Source of the DNA: Phellopilus nigrolimitatus
Lineage: Eukaryota; Basidiomycota; Agaricomycetes; Hymenochaetales; Hymenochaetaceae
Direction: 5' to 3'
Length of the DNA: 64,000 bases
Assembly: GCA_021029095.1 (NCBI GenBank)
Contig: JAJOHG010000015.1
Location: 1 to 64,000 of the forward strand
Below, piece after piece: positions 1-11,779 of this stretch. Below the pieces are notes generated by a model. That model searched no databases. It was not told where the DNA came from and saw only the letters and a program-made list of their open reading frames with translations. The stretch's first letter is position 1. Every line of letters starts with the position of its first letter. The position numbers and the translations under genes are program-made.

Positions 1-3000
1 CCGCCAATCATACCTGGACGAACTGGTGAGGCACGATGGCCGAGGCTCATCGTTAACGTGTCAAAACTGCGAAATGATTGCAGCCGAATACCGCTGCACC
101 GAGTGTCTTGGAACCCCGACATCGTGTAAAGGATGTTTGCTCGACACGCATCGGCATCATCCGTTGCATCGGATCGAGGTGAGTGGATTCTTTAGTGAGC
201 TCGAAGTCTATATAATTTGGTGATAAGAAGTGGACAGGGCTCTTCTGGGAAAAGACGTCTCTGCGCTCGATCGGACTCAAGGTCCGTCTAGGTCATTACG
301 ATGAGGCGTGTAAGGTCCCAACGCGCGAACACTATCTAGTTGTATATCATACGAATGGCTTCCACCTTGTCGACATCATATACTGCGGTTGTAATGAGCA
401 ACTCGGAGGCTGGCCAAAGCGGACACAGCTTATGCGTGTACGATGGTATCCAGCGACGTATAACAATCCTGGAACTGTCTTCACCTATGCAATGCTGGAT
501 CAATTCCAGGAGCTGTCATTACAAGGCAAGATTTCGGCCCACGACTATTATCAGGGATTAGCCCATATGAGCGATAATACGGGCGTCAAAAATCTTCCGG
601 TACGTCCATATAATAAATTCGTAAATAAATAATCTGACAATTTAGTGCAGAAACGCTACGACGAGTTCTTACGCACGACGCGTTGTTACCGCCATCTCAT
701 GCTGGCAAAACGTGCTGGTCGCGCACATGATCCTGGTGGCATCGCGCAAACTAAGCAGGGCGACTTGGCGCTCGATTGTCCCTCCTGCCCGCATCCTGGA
801 AAGAATTTATCTGACGGATGGGAAATGTCCGATCAACTGTAAGTGTCTCAGGTTATCAGCGTTGGCAGTGCGCGTGACAGGTTTCCTTGCAGATGGCTTT
901 ATACGCTCGTGTTGGCCATCGACGCAAATTTTCGACTTAAATCAAAGGACAGGGGGGTGGCCGACGATCCCGAGCTAGGCCCCGGCTGGGCGTATCTGGT
1001 TGAGCCGGTGATGTACAGTGAGCAGCTCAGGCAACAGTTCGACAAAGACGTCCACAAAATCGAGGTAAACCGTGAAATAATTTGCTCACACACCGAGGCT
1101 GATTCTTTTCTTCGTTAGAAAAGCTCATGTGATTCGACTTTCCAAGCTATTGAAAAAGCGACGACACGCACAAACGACGGATACCTTGTCACCGGTGTTG
1201 GGGCTGTTATTTGCGCGCGAAGCGGCATGGTGCGGAAGAATGGTGTCGGAGACTTGCAAAAAGGGGAAAGGTCCGTGTATTGATCCGCGCAATGATTCGT
1301 ACTCTAACTATCAAAAAGGTACATAAATATGGACTGTATCTTCCTTTCCTCCCTTCTCGGCACACTGGTGACTCTGTTGCTCGTATCCTACGACATATCC
1401 TGTCAATGGATAAAAAAGCTACCTCTGCGCGTCCGTGAATACCCTTTTGAACTGCAGGTTGCGTTCTGGCAGGTCGTTCTTCGGGCGGTCGTCCCCAAGT
1501 TTCATTTGAAGGCTCATGGCGAGCCATGCCAGAGTCCATACTCCCTCAATCTCCTCCGCCACTCTGCTCGAACAGACGGGGAGGGGATCGAACGAGGATG
1601 GTCGCACATTAACCCCATCGCTATGGCCACGCGGGAGATGGGGCCGGGATTCCGACACGACACTATTGACGACCATTGGTCAGCGTATAACTGGCGAAAG
1701 ATTATTGGATCAGGTATGTGGTTACCCGGTTGTTACGCTCGCGCCGCTGCCGACCAGTCTCTTGACTTCTCACGCATTCGCGATTTTTTTTTCACTACTC
1801 TTGACTTTCCTCTCGACTGACATGTTCTATCTACAGGTTCCATTCTCCTGCGCAAGCTTAAGGAGGCTTTGGATATGGCCGCAAAGCAGAGAAAGAACTT
1901 TGAAGAGCTCTCAGCAACCTTTGAGCCCGGTGTCGTTGCAACTTGGTCCGCCATGGTAGAGGCATGGCAGGCAGACCACAACGCGCCTGATCCATACGCA
2001 GAGCCCGATTCCCGTAAGTACGACGTATGAACCCGCGTGAAAAAAAACACACTAACTTTGCTTTCAGACGTGTCTCTCGCCGATCTTCGCTGCGAGCTCG
2101 CGAAGGAGGAGGAGATTGCCGTGGCGGAGGGTGACCCGGTGGTTGACGATCTGACCACGAGCACATTTCTGGTGAAGGGACTTGAGCTGGAGGAACTACG
2201 GTATGTACCTCTTCGTCAAATACGAGGACACGCATACCATGCTGACTGTTTACGTTAGGCGCTCGTTTCAAGCCCTCGTCGTCGCGAGGAAGGCGAGGCC
2301 GCACTCAGTTCAGAGTGCGGTACTTCAAGAACGCAAAACGACTTTGACTAGCAAGATTGGCAAGTGGCGGAAGGCGCAGCTGGTATTCATGCCATGTGCC
2401 GCAATTCAGATTGCACAGTTGAGATCAAACTCTGCGTTGTCGAGCGGTAGCGAACGAGCGGATGACCGACTCATGTTTGACATCCCGTCACTTTGTCTTC
2501 CGTCCGACCTCACCTCTGAATTGCGATCAGCCCTCTCTCCTCGGCTCAAGCTTATCGACAAGGAAGTTCGCCTGCGTCGCGCTCAAGCAGAAGACTGCTT
2601 GGGCGAGCTGCGGCGTCTCCTTCGCCTAAAGTCTGCATCGCTTACATTCAAAAAAATAAATAACGTTGGTCAACGAGACAATACACGCGCACGCTCCGTC
2701 ATTGTTAAGTTCAACAGCAAGATCGCTCTGACTGCAGAGCGCTATCGAGCTGCACGTGCGGCTTTGCAGAAGCTGGATCCAGAGGAGTCCTGGGCTGAGC
2801 ACCTTCGACCGTTAGCGAAGGAGGATGTGCGTGGTCTAGGTAATGACAAGGACGATGATAATGCCCCGAAGCGGAAGGGCCATGACATTCGGAATCAACC
2901 GAGCGAGGGTCGTCGGGAATTGAGCTGGATATGGTCTCGGGCACGCTCTGGCGAGGGACAGGATGCAGAAATTGACGCAGGTAAGTCGTGTTTTCTTCAA

Positions 3001-3622
3001 ATAAAAAAATGGGTTTGTTAAGGTCACTTTCTGCTTGGTAGGCATTCGCGTCGAGTGGGCGAAGTCTTGGGCACGTGCGGAACGCTGGGAAGAAGAAATC
3101 ACCTTGGTCGTAGAAGAAATGAGAAGGACCTTGGTGTATAGTGATTGGAAAGCCGCCTGGTGGCGCGCGCAATCCTCGTGTCGTCTCGATGCGTCAAGCG
3201 ACGTGATAGACAGTTTGCGAGCGTATGCGGAGAAGCAGGCGACTGGTTGGGAGGCCCTCGCTACCTTTTTCGCGGCCAAATGGTACAGGACAATCTCGAT
3301 GGGTGGGATCGCGATCGAATGGCCAGAACGGTATCGAGTCGCGGGGCTGCAGAGCCTTGCGACGCCGAATGCTACGAGGATGCGAACCATACTGGCAATG
3401 GCGAGATTGTCACGCGAGGATGCGGGAGATCCTAGCGTGGCCGACGATCTAACGTTGCAAGATCAACCCCAAGACAATCCCTTTATGGATGTCATGAACG
3501 AGCTATATGATCCTGTGCTCTCTGTACTCGACGGGGGTGACACGGTCATGTTGGATCGGGGTGAAGGATTGTTTGATGATTTTGCAGCTGATTCGGACGT
3601 CGAAGACGAGATATTTGAATAA
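1..3622 (+). CDS. KDZ-family transposase with CxC2 cysteine cluster (5' partial)
   Basis: The reading frame is already open at base 1, so the start codon lies outside the window. Reading through about ten short introns gives a continuous protein. Near the start (about 55-180) is a cysteine/histidine cluster with CQNC, CTEC and CKGC pairs followed by THRHH, the CxC2 domain typical of fungal Kyakuja-Dileera-Zisupton transposases. The KDZ core follows: LAIDANF (about 915), VSYDISCQWIKKL (about 1378-1425), a KFHLKAHGEPC stretch and GEGIERGWSHIN (about 1578-1615), carrying the likely DDE acidic residues. The join across the intron at about 1271-1319 keeps the frame. The C-terminal third is charged and coiled-coil-like and ends in an acidic tail at 3620-3622. 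No internal stop or frameshift was found, so the copy may be recently active. Element ends (terminal inverted repeats) were not identified. The family call is firm; exact exon borders are less so. Confidence 0.88.
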
Positions 3623-3834
3623 AAAATAAAATCTTTATGTACCGAGGTTGTTAACACTGCTAAATGACTCGTATAGCTCTTATTTCACAATGCACACTGG
3701 GGGGGTAAGTGGATTGTCAAATTGAATTTTAAAGGCAGAATTACATGTCAATTCGGACTTGGTGATTATTTTGCTCAAAATAGTAACGAATGTGTTACGT
3801 CACAACGTTAGTCACCCCTTGTCGCTGCACACCA

Positions 3835-4095
3835 AAGCCGCGCAAGATCCTGCAGCATCTCCGCCTGCTTCAGATCAACAACCGACACTCCCAGCTCCCT
3901 CCACCGAAGCCGCGCAAGATCCTGCAGCATCGCCGCCTGCTTCAGATCAACAACCGACACTCCCAGCTCCCTCCACCGAAGCCGCGCAAGATCCTGCAGC
4001 TTCTCCGCCTGCTTCAGATCAACAAACCGACTTTCCCTCCACCGAAGCCGTGCAAGATCCTGCAGCTTCTCCGCCTGCTTCAGATCAACAAACAC
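3835..4095. repeat. 72-bp minisatellite, about 3.6 copies
   Basis: A unit beginning AAGCCGCGCAAGATCCTGCA recurs at 3835, 3907 and 3979 with exactly 72-bp spacing and again at 4045, after a 66-bp copy that has lost 6 bp; the last copy is partial. Because 72 and 66 are multiples of three, the array stays open in several frames. The plus strand gives an Ala/Pro/Gln-rich 24-residue repeat. The minus strand gives a leucine- and arginine-rich 24-residue repeat with a VDLKQAEKLQDLARLRWREL pattern that looks helical. No start context or domain supports real coding on either strand. It lies about 200 bp downstream of the KDZ stop codon. Confidence 0.85.
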
Positions 4096-5041
4096 CTATT
4101 CTTACGCATTCTATCCTTGCACTCGGAGCGCAATGAGTGCGCGAATGACGGTTTCCGTTTCACTGGCATGGCGGCATGGCAATCACTACACCTGCGCGCG
4201 ACGCGGCAGTCACTACACCTGCGCGATGCCGTGTCGCGCAGAAGCAGGGTTGGAAAAAGTAAGTGTATTCTGTTGCTAGGTCGAGCGGCGACTGAGACAA
4301 TAAACGGGTGTGAAGAGCGATTGCTTGCGTGTGGGCGGCGAAACGGAATCGCAGGTGGACAAGGGAAGTGCATGACTAGCAGTCAAGGGTGGAGGTCGGT
4401 GCGCAAAGCAAGAATTCGAGTGTTCAACCACAGCGTTATCAGCGAGCTAGACAGGCTGGCGAAGTGGTGATCGGGTGCATATAAACTAGTGTGTACCATA
4501 CCAATAGCTGTAATATACACATAGATCCATATTCCAAGCCTCAAAATCACCACAACAAGGCCAAAAAAGCGGCGGTAACGAGCGCAGCGGGGCAAAAGTG
4601 GTGCCGGCAATTTTTCGAACCCTGGAGGGAGTGTCGGTTGCGCGCGCGCGCGGAATGTGCGTGAGCTGCGTGGAAGGGGTATGAGCTACACGGAGCGGGC
4701 AAGGCATGCGCTACACTGCGCGGAGCGGGGGAGGCGCTGCGTAAAGCGGGCACGAGCGGCGCGGCCGTGTCGGCATCCCGAGCACCCCCAAAGCCAACAG
4801 TAGGAGGGGGTGATAATTATCGCGCCGGTAAAGCCTACCAGCGGCGGGCAATGCTACCTAAAATAGATGCCCGAGCCCGCCCCCGCGCGTAACAGCATCG
4901 ACCGCACCGCCTGCATTTAGAAAGACCCTGAAGACCCTGAGCAATGCCGGAGGGCCGAGAATGCTTCCAGTCAGGGTCGCTGAAGCCCACAAGCAAAAAT
5001 AGTACGGTTTTAAGCCGTCACGGTAATAATGAACTTGGCCC
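4096..5041. other. Stretch without recognised gene, GC-rich junction to copia remnant
   Basis: No protein family is recognisable. A roughly 24-bp direct repeat containing CACTACACCTGCGCG occurs twice at about 4185-4225. The segment 4560-4900 is GC-rich and has short runs of GCGCG. From about 5000 the DNA begins to resemble the region preceding the reverse transcriptase of copia elements, but it is out of frame with the main open frame and contains stops. Confidence 0.5.
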
Positions 5042-6487
5042 GTGGTAAGTTACCGGGAATGTAATCCGAGATTGGTTGGTACGGCTCCAGATGGAACTAT
5101 CGATAAGTATAAATCTCGGTTGGTCGCTCAAGGTTTTTCGCAGGTCGATGGAGTGGATTATTACTCCGACGACACATTTGCACCCGTCGCTCGTCTCGCC
5201 ACAGTTCGCGCCATATTGGCATACGCCGCTGCACACGATATGGAGATCCAGCAGATCGACATCAAATCAGCATACCTATACGGCAAACTCGACGACGACG
5301 AAGTTATCTACGCACGTCCGCCGGCTGGTTATACCATGCCCGGCATCAAACCAGGACAAGTCTTGCGCCTTCGTAGGGCGCTTTATGGACTTAAGCAGTC
5401 AGGACGACGATGGTATCAGGTATTATGCAAGACGCTTGCCTCAGCAGGGCTAAGTCGTGCCAACAAAGAATATGCGGTTTGGTTTCGTCATCACCCAGAT
5501 GGGGCTATGACAATAACATTCTCGCATGTTGACGATTTAACGCTTATTTCGAGCAGCGTCGCATACCTCGCCAAATTAAAGGAATTAATCGGCAAACAGG
5601 TAGAGTTTACCGATGGAGGAGAAATTAATTGGCTTTTAGGCATTGAAATCAAGCGCGACCGCGCTAAACGAACGATCATGCTACGCCAACTCTCTTATAT
5701 CGACACTATCCTCCATCGATACGGTTTCGCCGACGCTCGTGACGCTAACACGCCTATGCTCCCCGATGCAAAACTAACGAAGGACAACTGTCCCACCAAC
5801 GACGCCGACATTGAGGAAATGGCGAAACGACCCTTTCGAGGCGCTACAGGAGCACTGCGATACGCTACGGACGTCACTCGCTACGACACCGCCTACGCTG
5901 TAGGACAACTCGCGCGGTTCATGGAGAACCCGGGCTACGCCCACTGGGAAGCTGTGAAGCGAGTCTTCCAGTATCTCAAAGCGACGAAGGAACAATGGTT
6001 AGTTTTGGGAGGAGAAGGACAAGGATTGGTTGGATATTCGGACGCAGACGGCATGTCCACTGAGGGACGACACGCCATTTCTGGCTACGTTTTCAAGTTA
6101 TTCGGCGCCGCGATCTCATGGTCATCGAAGCGGCAGGAGATCGTTACACTCTCCACCACCGAAGCCGAGTACGTCGCCCTCACGCATGCCGCCAAAGAAG
6201 CGATTTGGCTTGCAGACATCCTACACGACGTCCTCAAAATGAACACCCTCCCCGTCACCATCTTCTGTGACAATCAGTCGGCCCTCGCCACGGCCAAGGA
6301 GGAGCGATTCCACCCTCGTACGAAACACATCGATATTCGTTACCACTGGATTCGCGACCACGTCGACAAGCGTACTATTCACCTCGAATACGTCAAAACG
6401 GACGACAACGAGGCAGACATGTTTACAAAGGCGCTTGTCCCTGTTAAAGTCAAACGCTTCACCGAAAGACTCGGATTGCGCGTTTGA
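5042..6487 (+). pseudogene. Ty1/copia reverse transcriptase-RNase H fragment (5'-truncated polyprotein)
   Basis: A 481-codon open frame covers the copia reverse transcriptase and RNase H. Visible signatures are DKYKSRLVAQGFSQVDGVDY, TFAPVARLATVR, QIDIKSAYLYG, RRALYGLKQSGR, the catalytic FSHVDD box (the family norm is Y/HVDD), then RNase H with GYSDADG, a WSSKRQ-TLSTTEAEYVAL stretch, CDNQSA, RTKHIDIRYHWIRD and a terminal ADMFTKAL. Gag, protease and integrase are absent upstream, and the first residues are not a natural start, so this is the 3' end of a truncated element. The frame itself has no internal stop, which suggests truncation was fairly recent. A purine tract and LTR follow directly. 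Confidence 0.93.
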
Positions 6488-6494
6488 GGAGGAG

Positions 6495-6754
6495 TATTAG
6501 ATAATTAGTATTACTCATGGTCACTTACGGTCTCTTAGTCAGTTTCTATTGTCTTACTCATGTTGCTCGCTCAGCACTGTATCGCATCATTATTGCGACA
6601 TCTCTTTTGCTTACTGATCATGTAGCCCTTGGGTATATAAGGGCAGCTACTCCTGTACGAATACACAAGTACTCTGAAGCCTCTGATCTGTGTGATCTCT
6701 CTGTGCTGCCGCTTTACCCAAGAAATACCTTTGTGGATTTCTATTAGGTTAACA
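6495..6754 (+). repeat. 3' LTR of the copia remnant
   Basis: Directly after the RNase H stop comes a purine tract (GAGGAGGAG, about 6486-6494) and then a segment starting TATTAG and ending near TAACA, close to the TGTTA...TAACA ends expected of copia LTRs if one G has mutated to A. Inside it GGGTATATAAGGGCAGC (TATA core 6634-6640) looks like an LTR promoter. No matching 5' LTR was found upstream, in line with the 5' truncation. The ends are inferred, without a second copy to compare. Confidence 0.6.
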
Positions 6755-7461
6755 CAGCAGAATCGGAATGGGCGAAATACTCGGGAATAGTCACAAGAGG
6801 AGATAGTAGTGGTGGCGTGATGAGATGTTATGTCAAGTAGTGCGATATCCATGAAACATTTGCGAGAATAGGCGAAAGTTAGTCCTGTGTTAATCCCAGA
6901 CATTACTGTACAGTAGGTCGGTCGGTTCGATTTTCTTTCTGAGCACGCACAACTCATCCTTATTGGACAAAAGTATGGGAATTAGTGGAGAAGAGTTTGG
7001 TTTTGGCTGAGAGAACTGTAGCTGAAGTCTATTGAAGGGAGTGGCTGAAAACACAACAGCAGGGCGCTGGGCCGGAGACAAACGGGCAGGTGACTGGAGC
7101 GAAGAGGACGTAGGCGGGTAGCGATGATGATGGAAACGATTGGGAGAATCTAGCACGCAAGGGACAGATGGTGGAAGAAGGAAAGAAGGGTACACTCAAC
7201 GCCAAGGCGTTTAGTGAGGTTTTTGATTATAGTCATGTGTTTCTGTTACATCCCATCCAGATTTCATTTGATATACCGATGGAAATCTTAGGTACCAGGA
7301 CGATACTCATACTACCGCTAATACCGTCCAGCCCCGAGAGTTCTTTCTCCATGAGATTCAGACATTTATGTTACAGTTTCATTGCTAGTGCAATCAAGCA
7401 CACTTAGAACATATCTAGCAGCCTTTAAAGACATATGCGCCCTCGATCAGAATTCCCGAAC
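6755..7461. other. Intergenic stretch, nothing recognised
   Basis: Short open frames occur on both strands (for example about 6890-7195 minus and 7168-7407 plus) but none shows domain content, splice-linked continuation or codon bias resembling the neighbouring genes. Confidence 0.5.
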
Positions 7462-9282
7462 TTAGTAAAGAGCCTTGAATGTAGTGTCAAGCGGCGGGCG
7501 GTTAAACAACGACTAGTCCACAGGTCAGTTAGGCAACTGGAGAATATCGCAGGAGGCTTACCTCGGGCTCAGGCGCGTTTTCTAGGATCGCATCGATGCG
7601 CGCCATCAGCTCTGGAGTCAGTTTCGGGAGTACTTCGAGTGCCTTCAGGTTGTCGAGTACCTGCTCGGGGCGAGACACGCCGAGAATGACTGTGCTCGTG
7701 TTTGGCTTCTTAGCGACCCACGCAAGAGCGAGGTGCGTAACTTTGCAACCGAGTTCTGTTATTCAATATTCAACAGAAATACGACGAGGTCGAGCGTTAG
7801 TCACGGCTTTTTGTCGCATGCTTTCGAGGGATGGGAAGAGAGCAGGAAATGCAGACGAACCTTTCTCGGCGATTTCGCTGAGTTTCTCGACCTTCTCAAT
7901 CTTCTTGCGACCCTCCTCCTGGTCGAGGCTGGCGACAGCAGTCTTGTAAACGTCTTTGTGATTGTCGAAACGCGAGTTCTCGGGGATTTTACCGCCATTG
8001 TACTAAGGTTTGAGTAACATATTAAACTTCTCGCACGAATGTCAATACAAGGGAAAAAGACAAGGCAAACCTTTCCCGTGAGGAGCCCTCCAGCAAGAGG
8101 GCTCCACACTGTCGTGCCGATACCGTAATTTGCATACAGTGGACTGAAAATAAGTGAACTTATTGAGATTCCGATATTTGCGAGCAGAAAGTCGACCTGT
8201 ACTCACGCGTACTCGGATTCTGGGCGCTCGCGGTGGAACATGCTGAGGTGCCACTGTGAGATTTCATTACTTTGGTGAAAGACCTAAACGCACTGATGCT
8301 GGCACTGCTCCGCGATGGGAGGGATCAGGTTCAACTTATCCGCGACATCTGTAGGGAACAAGTTAAGAATTCTATCATCAAAAGCAGTTCCTTCAACTTA
8401 CGGAACGCCTGCTCAATCTCGCGTGCAGACCACTCCGACGTGGCCCAGTAAAACGCCTGAGAAAACGATCAGAAATTATTTGCAATGACAGGAAACAAAA
8501 TCATGCTTACCCAGCCCTTGTTGATGACATAGTTGAACGCACGTACAGTCTCTTCGATAGGAGCTTAGAAACAGGATAAAATCGTCAGTATGAACCAGGT
8601 TAACGCGAGCTAATCCAGCGTACTCGTCCTATCTGGTCGATGCGCAAATATGATATCTACGTAGTCCATTTGCAAGCGTTGCAATGCAGCCTGCGTGCCT
8701 TCGATGATGCTTAAATATGGCGATTGATGTCAGCGACAGTTCTTGGAACACAAAATACGCTGCCTACTGCTTGCGCGAGAGCCCGCCATTGTTCGGGCTG
8801 GAGCCTTGTCCCCAGAAGAGCTTGGTCGATATGACAAGGTCAGAACGGCGCAAGCCCAGTTCTTTGATTACGCGTCCCCTGTAGACGAATGCATGTTAGT
8901 TTAAAATTTACTGAAGATTGCACCTTGTATATGCACATTTCTTCCTCAGATTTACCCTTCCCGTACACTTCGGCAGTGTCGAACATGTTGATGCCATTCT
9001 CAAATGCGACTTTGATAATTTCCTGGAGATGAGACAAGAAATGTAAATTTGAATAATTCTGCAGACTTATGAACACGAAAAACGCACCTTTACGGGGTCA
9101 CCAAAGATAGTCCCTCCGAGGGTGAGCCCTGTATTTGTAGATTATCATTATCGTCAACTTCTGAATAACATTAAAAAAATCTCACATCCTCCGAGCGAGA
9201 AAACTGGAACACGCAAGCCACTAGGGCCAAGGCGGCGGAAGGGCATGCCTTTCGGGTCATACTCAAGTGTATTGGCGGTCAT
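7462..9282 (-). CDS. Aldo/keto reductase (voltage-gated K+ channel beta-subunit type)
   Basis: Spliced minus-strand gene encoding an NADPH-dependent aldo/keto reductase of the Kv-beta-like subgroup, a cytosolic carbonyl reductase. The start at 9282 gives MTANTLEYDPKGMPFRRLG followed by GPSGLRVPVFSLGG, the usual N-terminus. Further exons read NGINMFDTAEVYGKGKSEEE (the catalytic Asp/Tyr region, about 8935-9010), a lysine-containing VISTKLFWGQG motif, GGLSRK, QNEISQWHLSMFHRERPEY-like text, TTVWSPLAGGLLTGK (about 8050-8115) and the cofactor-binding end VAKKPNTSTVILGVSRPEQV (about 7650-7730). The last intron has a GTAAGC donor, a CTAAC branch and CTAG acceptor, leaving a 17-codon final exon ending at 7462. 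There are about eight short introns. Family assignment is firm; the last exon rests on splice signals only. Confidence 0.88.
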
Positions 9283-9394
9283 TGTAGCAAATCGTCGATG
9301 GTTGAACGGAAGAGCCGGAAAGTCACTTTATGCAAAGGGATCGATGAAGAGGACTCGGAGTGGTGGGAACTTGTCGTCTAGACTTTGTTTCCGG

Positions 9395-9402
9395 TATTTA
9401 TA
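9395..9402 (-). promoter_or_regulatory. TATA box of the aldo/keto reductase gene
   Basis: On the minus strand the sequence reads TATAAATA, 113 bp upstream of the reductase start codon. It is the only such motif in this short upstream region. Placement fits a fungal core promoter; function is inferred. Confidence 0.45.
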
Positions 9403-11779
9403 CTCAGCCTCCTGATGATAAATACTAAGAGCGTATAGTGTATTGTACAGTAACGACCGTCAAATACTACTCTTACAAAGAGCAAGTCACAAGTCATCAT
9501 CGCCGCTTCAATGTTTCTCACGGCGTCCGCGTCATCGGCTTGCACTCGAGCCGCCTTTAGAAAATCAAATACTGAGTGCCCTCTTATGTCTATCCTTTCA
9601 TTTCGCATCATTACACTCGCAGCATCTATACATGAAGTGCCGCCCGTGCAAACCTAGATATATACGAGTTATAAGCAATCGCGGGCGCCGAGATCTATTT
9701 TCGAACTCGCAACTTCTTGTCAGCCGGTCGCGCGCTGTGCACGACCAAAGCACTATATCTTAGTCAAGAGTCACTCATGTTTTGCTTCAAAGGTTTGGTC
9801 TGCATGTACTCTCTCCGCACTCTTAAACGACTCCTTGATCGAAGTGTGTCACGAATATGAAGCGATCGTTCGTCCTGCTCGCGCTCGGATTTCTCTCTGA
9901 CCAGGGCTGATTCAGGTCATCGACCTCGGATACGCGACGTACCAAAGTATGTTCAACTCAACCTCCGATATCAACTCCTCAGCATCCGCCTCCGCCTGTT
10001 AGTCAGTCTCTCCTTTTCCAATACTTGCTTTTAAAAAATCGCTTTGACGAAACCGCGTTTGTATGTATGCACTCATGCAGGAAAGCTCCACTTCCAAGCA
10101 CCCACTGCACCGCTCAACATGCCCACAGACGGCGTACAGATGGCGGACACGCAGCCTCTTGGATGCCCCCAGGCTGGATAGGGAATAGGAGCTATGTCGC
10201 CCTTCAGAAGCCAGCCGACGACACCGACCCGGAGAAGAACACACAAATTGAGGAGACTGTCTCTTTCTAAAGAGAGTTATATATTGCTTCGGCATATAGT
10301 TAGTCACAATGAAATTCGTGATTGGATGCTACTATTGACATCCTCCCTGTCTTTGAACTTTACTCAGAGTACATGTCTCCGGGCTGATCAACCGAGTATG
10401 CTTGTCGCTTTCTGGATTCATGGTGGAAGGTAAGTCTTTCGACGCATTGATTAGCTGTTATCAATAATTATTTCAGGTCGCGGTTCAGTCAAGGTCGGCC
10501 CGGGGTCAAAACAAGGCGGGAATTTCTGGCAGATGCTGACCTTGACTGACCCAGTACTGACCAATCTTGACCTGGCCCGCATGTGAAATGACCCGCGAGT
10601 CAGGTCAGTGGTCGACCTCGGGTCAGTGCGGGTCTGACCCGGCCTTTGAGAGCATTTATCACGCCTGTAAGTGAAAGCCACGAAACCATGAATTCACTAT
10701 GCATAGAGGACATTTAAGTGGAAACATTCTCGGTAGTTGGCTATACAACTTGGCGAAGTTTAACTTCCTTGAGCGCGGGTAGTCTGCCAATGCCGATCGC
10801 GTCAAAAGGATAAGTACGCTAACATCACTAGTGTCAGTACTCCTATACTGCACGCGGCACTCATTCCTGTTTTCAAGAACCGTTTTCCTCAAAGGTGGAT
10901 GCGGATCTTTGCAGAGAATGACTTCTCTGTTTATCTAGCGATTAAACCTTGACGGTGAAGAATGGTGAGAACACGACGATCCTCATAATAGTTACGCAAA
11001 GTATTAAATACTGAAAATTGCCTCAGCAATGCTATCTTCGTGCTAGCAGAAACATCCACAGACTTGCAGTTGTATAATACGAAGAACTCCAGGGAATAGA
11101 AGCCTGAAAGAAAAAAATAGTGATGAATATGCACTGGCATAATGGATGATTTGAGCAATATTCTCACCTCCACTGCGCTATTTTTCTTAACAGCCCATCG
11201 TCGGGATCCTGTGAGCCATTGCCGGTTGAGCATAGAACTCTCAGAGAGTCGAAGCGGATTGGACAGATACAGCGTATCTACTCGAGCTGCCAATGCTCAT
11301 ACAATTTAGGCCACATCCATAGTGTCTTGAGTGTCGTTATCCTCGCAATATGAGCCATGGAAGTTTTTAAGTGCTATGGCCAGATGCCGTCTATATACAG
11401 TACATGTATCTCAGTTTACTGACAGTATTACTATAGGTTACATGTAATTTTTCCAACTTCCCAAAGCGGTGCGTACAAAATGATTACTAATACAATTTAA
11501 ACGCCGACGTAATAAACACTTTGTTTTTTGCCACGTCGCAAAATTGCTTATACTTAGCAACAACCTGCAAACGGGTATTCAGCGGCATCTTTCGTTGCAT
11601 ATCGCCATCAAACTGCACTATGATTGCTTCTTCGGCCATTACACTTTGAAAGGCAGATTCGCATTTAGTCTGAACCTAGAGTGGAAACCGAATCACATTC
11701 TTTTTCACTCATTGTCACTCATTGCTGTCGACCAAAACACACTCACTGAATACAACACTCTTTTGTCCCAATAACCTTA
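9403..11779. other. Gene-poor stretch between reductase and F-box gene
   Basis: No protein family is recognised on either strand. Small open frames (about 9443-9763, 10025-10270, 10931-11293) lack domain content. The only structured part is the TGACC-rich segment near 10.5 kb, listed separately. The last 250 bp before 11780 are AT-richer and probably hold the F-box promoter. Confidence 0.5.
10477..10642. repeat. TGACC/GGTCA-rich inverted low-complexity segment
   Basis: About 165 bp are built of many short direct and inverted copies of TGACC/GGTCA and CGGGTC. Clear blocks are GGTCGGCCCGGGGTC at the left end and GGTCAGTGCGGGTCTGACCCGG at the right end. The two ends are similar but not perfect inverted copies, and flanking target duplications are not evident. 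It may be the remains of a small non-autonomous element. Confidence 0.45.

Noticed and set aside
4590..4640. tRNA-like TTCGAACCC box
   Set aside because: No A box, acceptor stem or cloverleaf could be formed around it.
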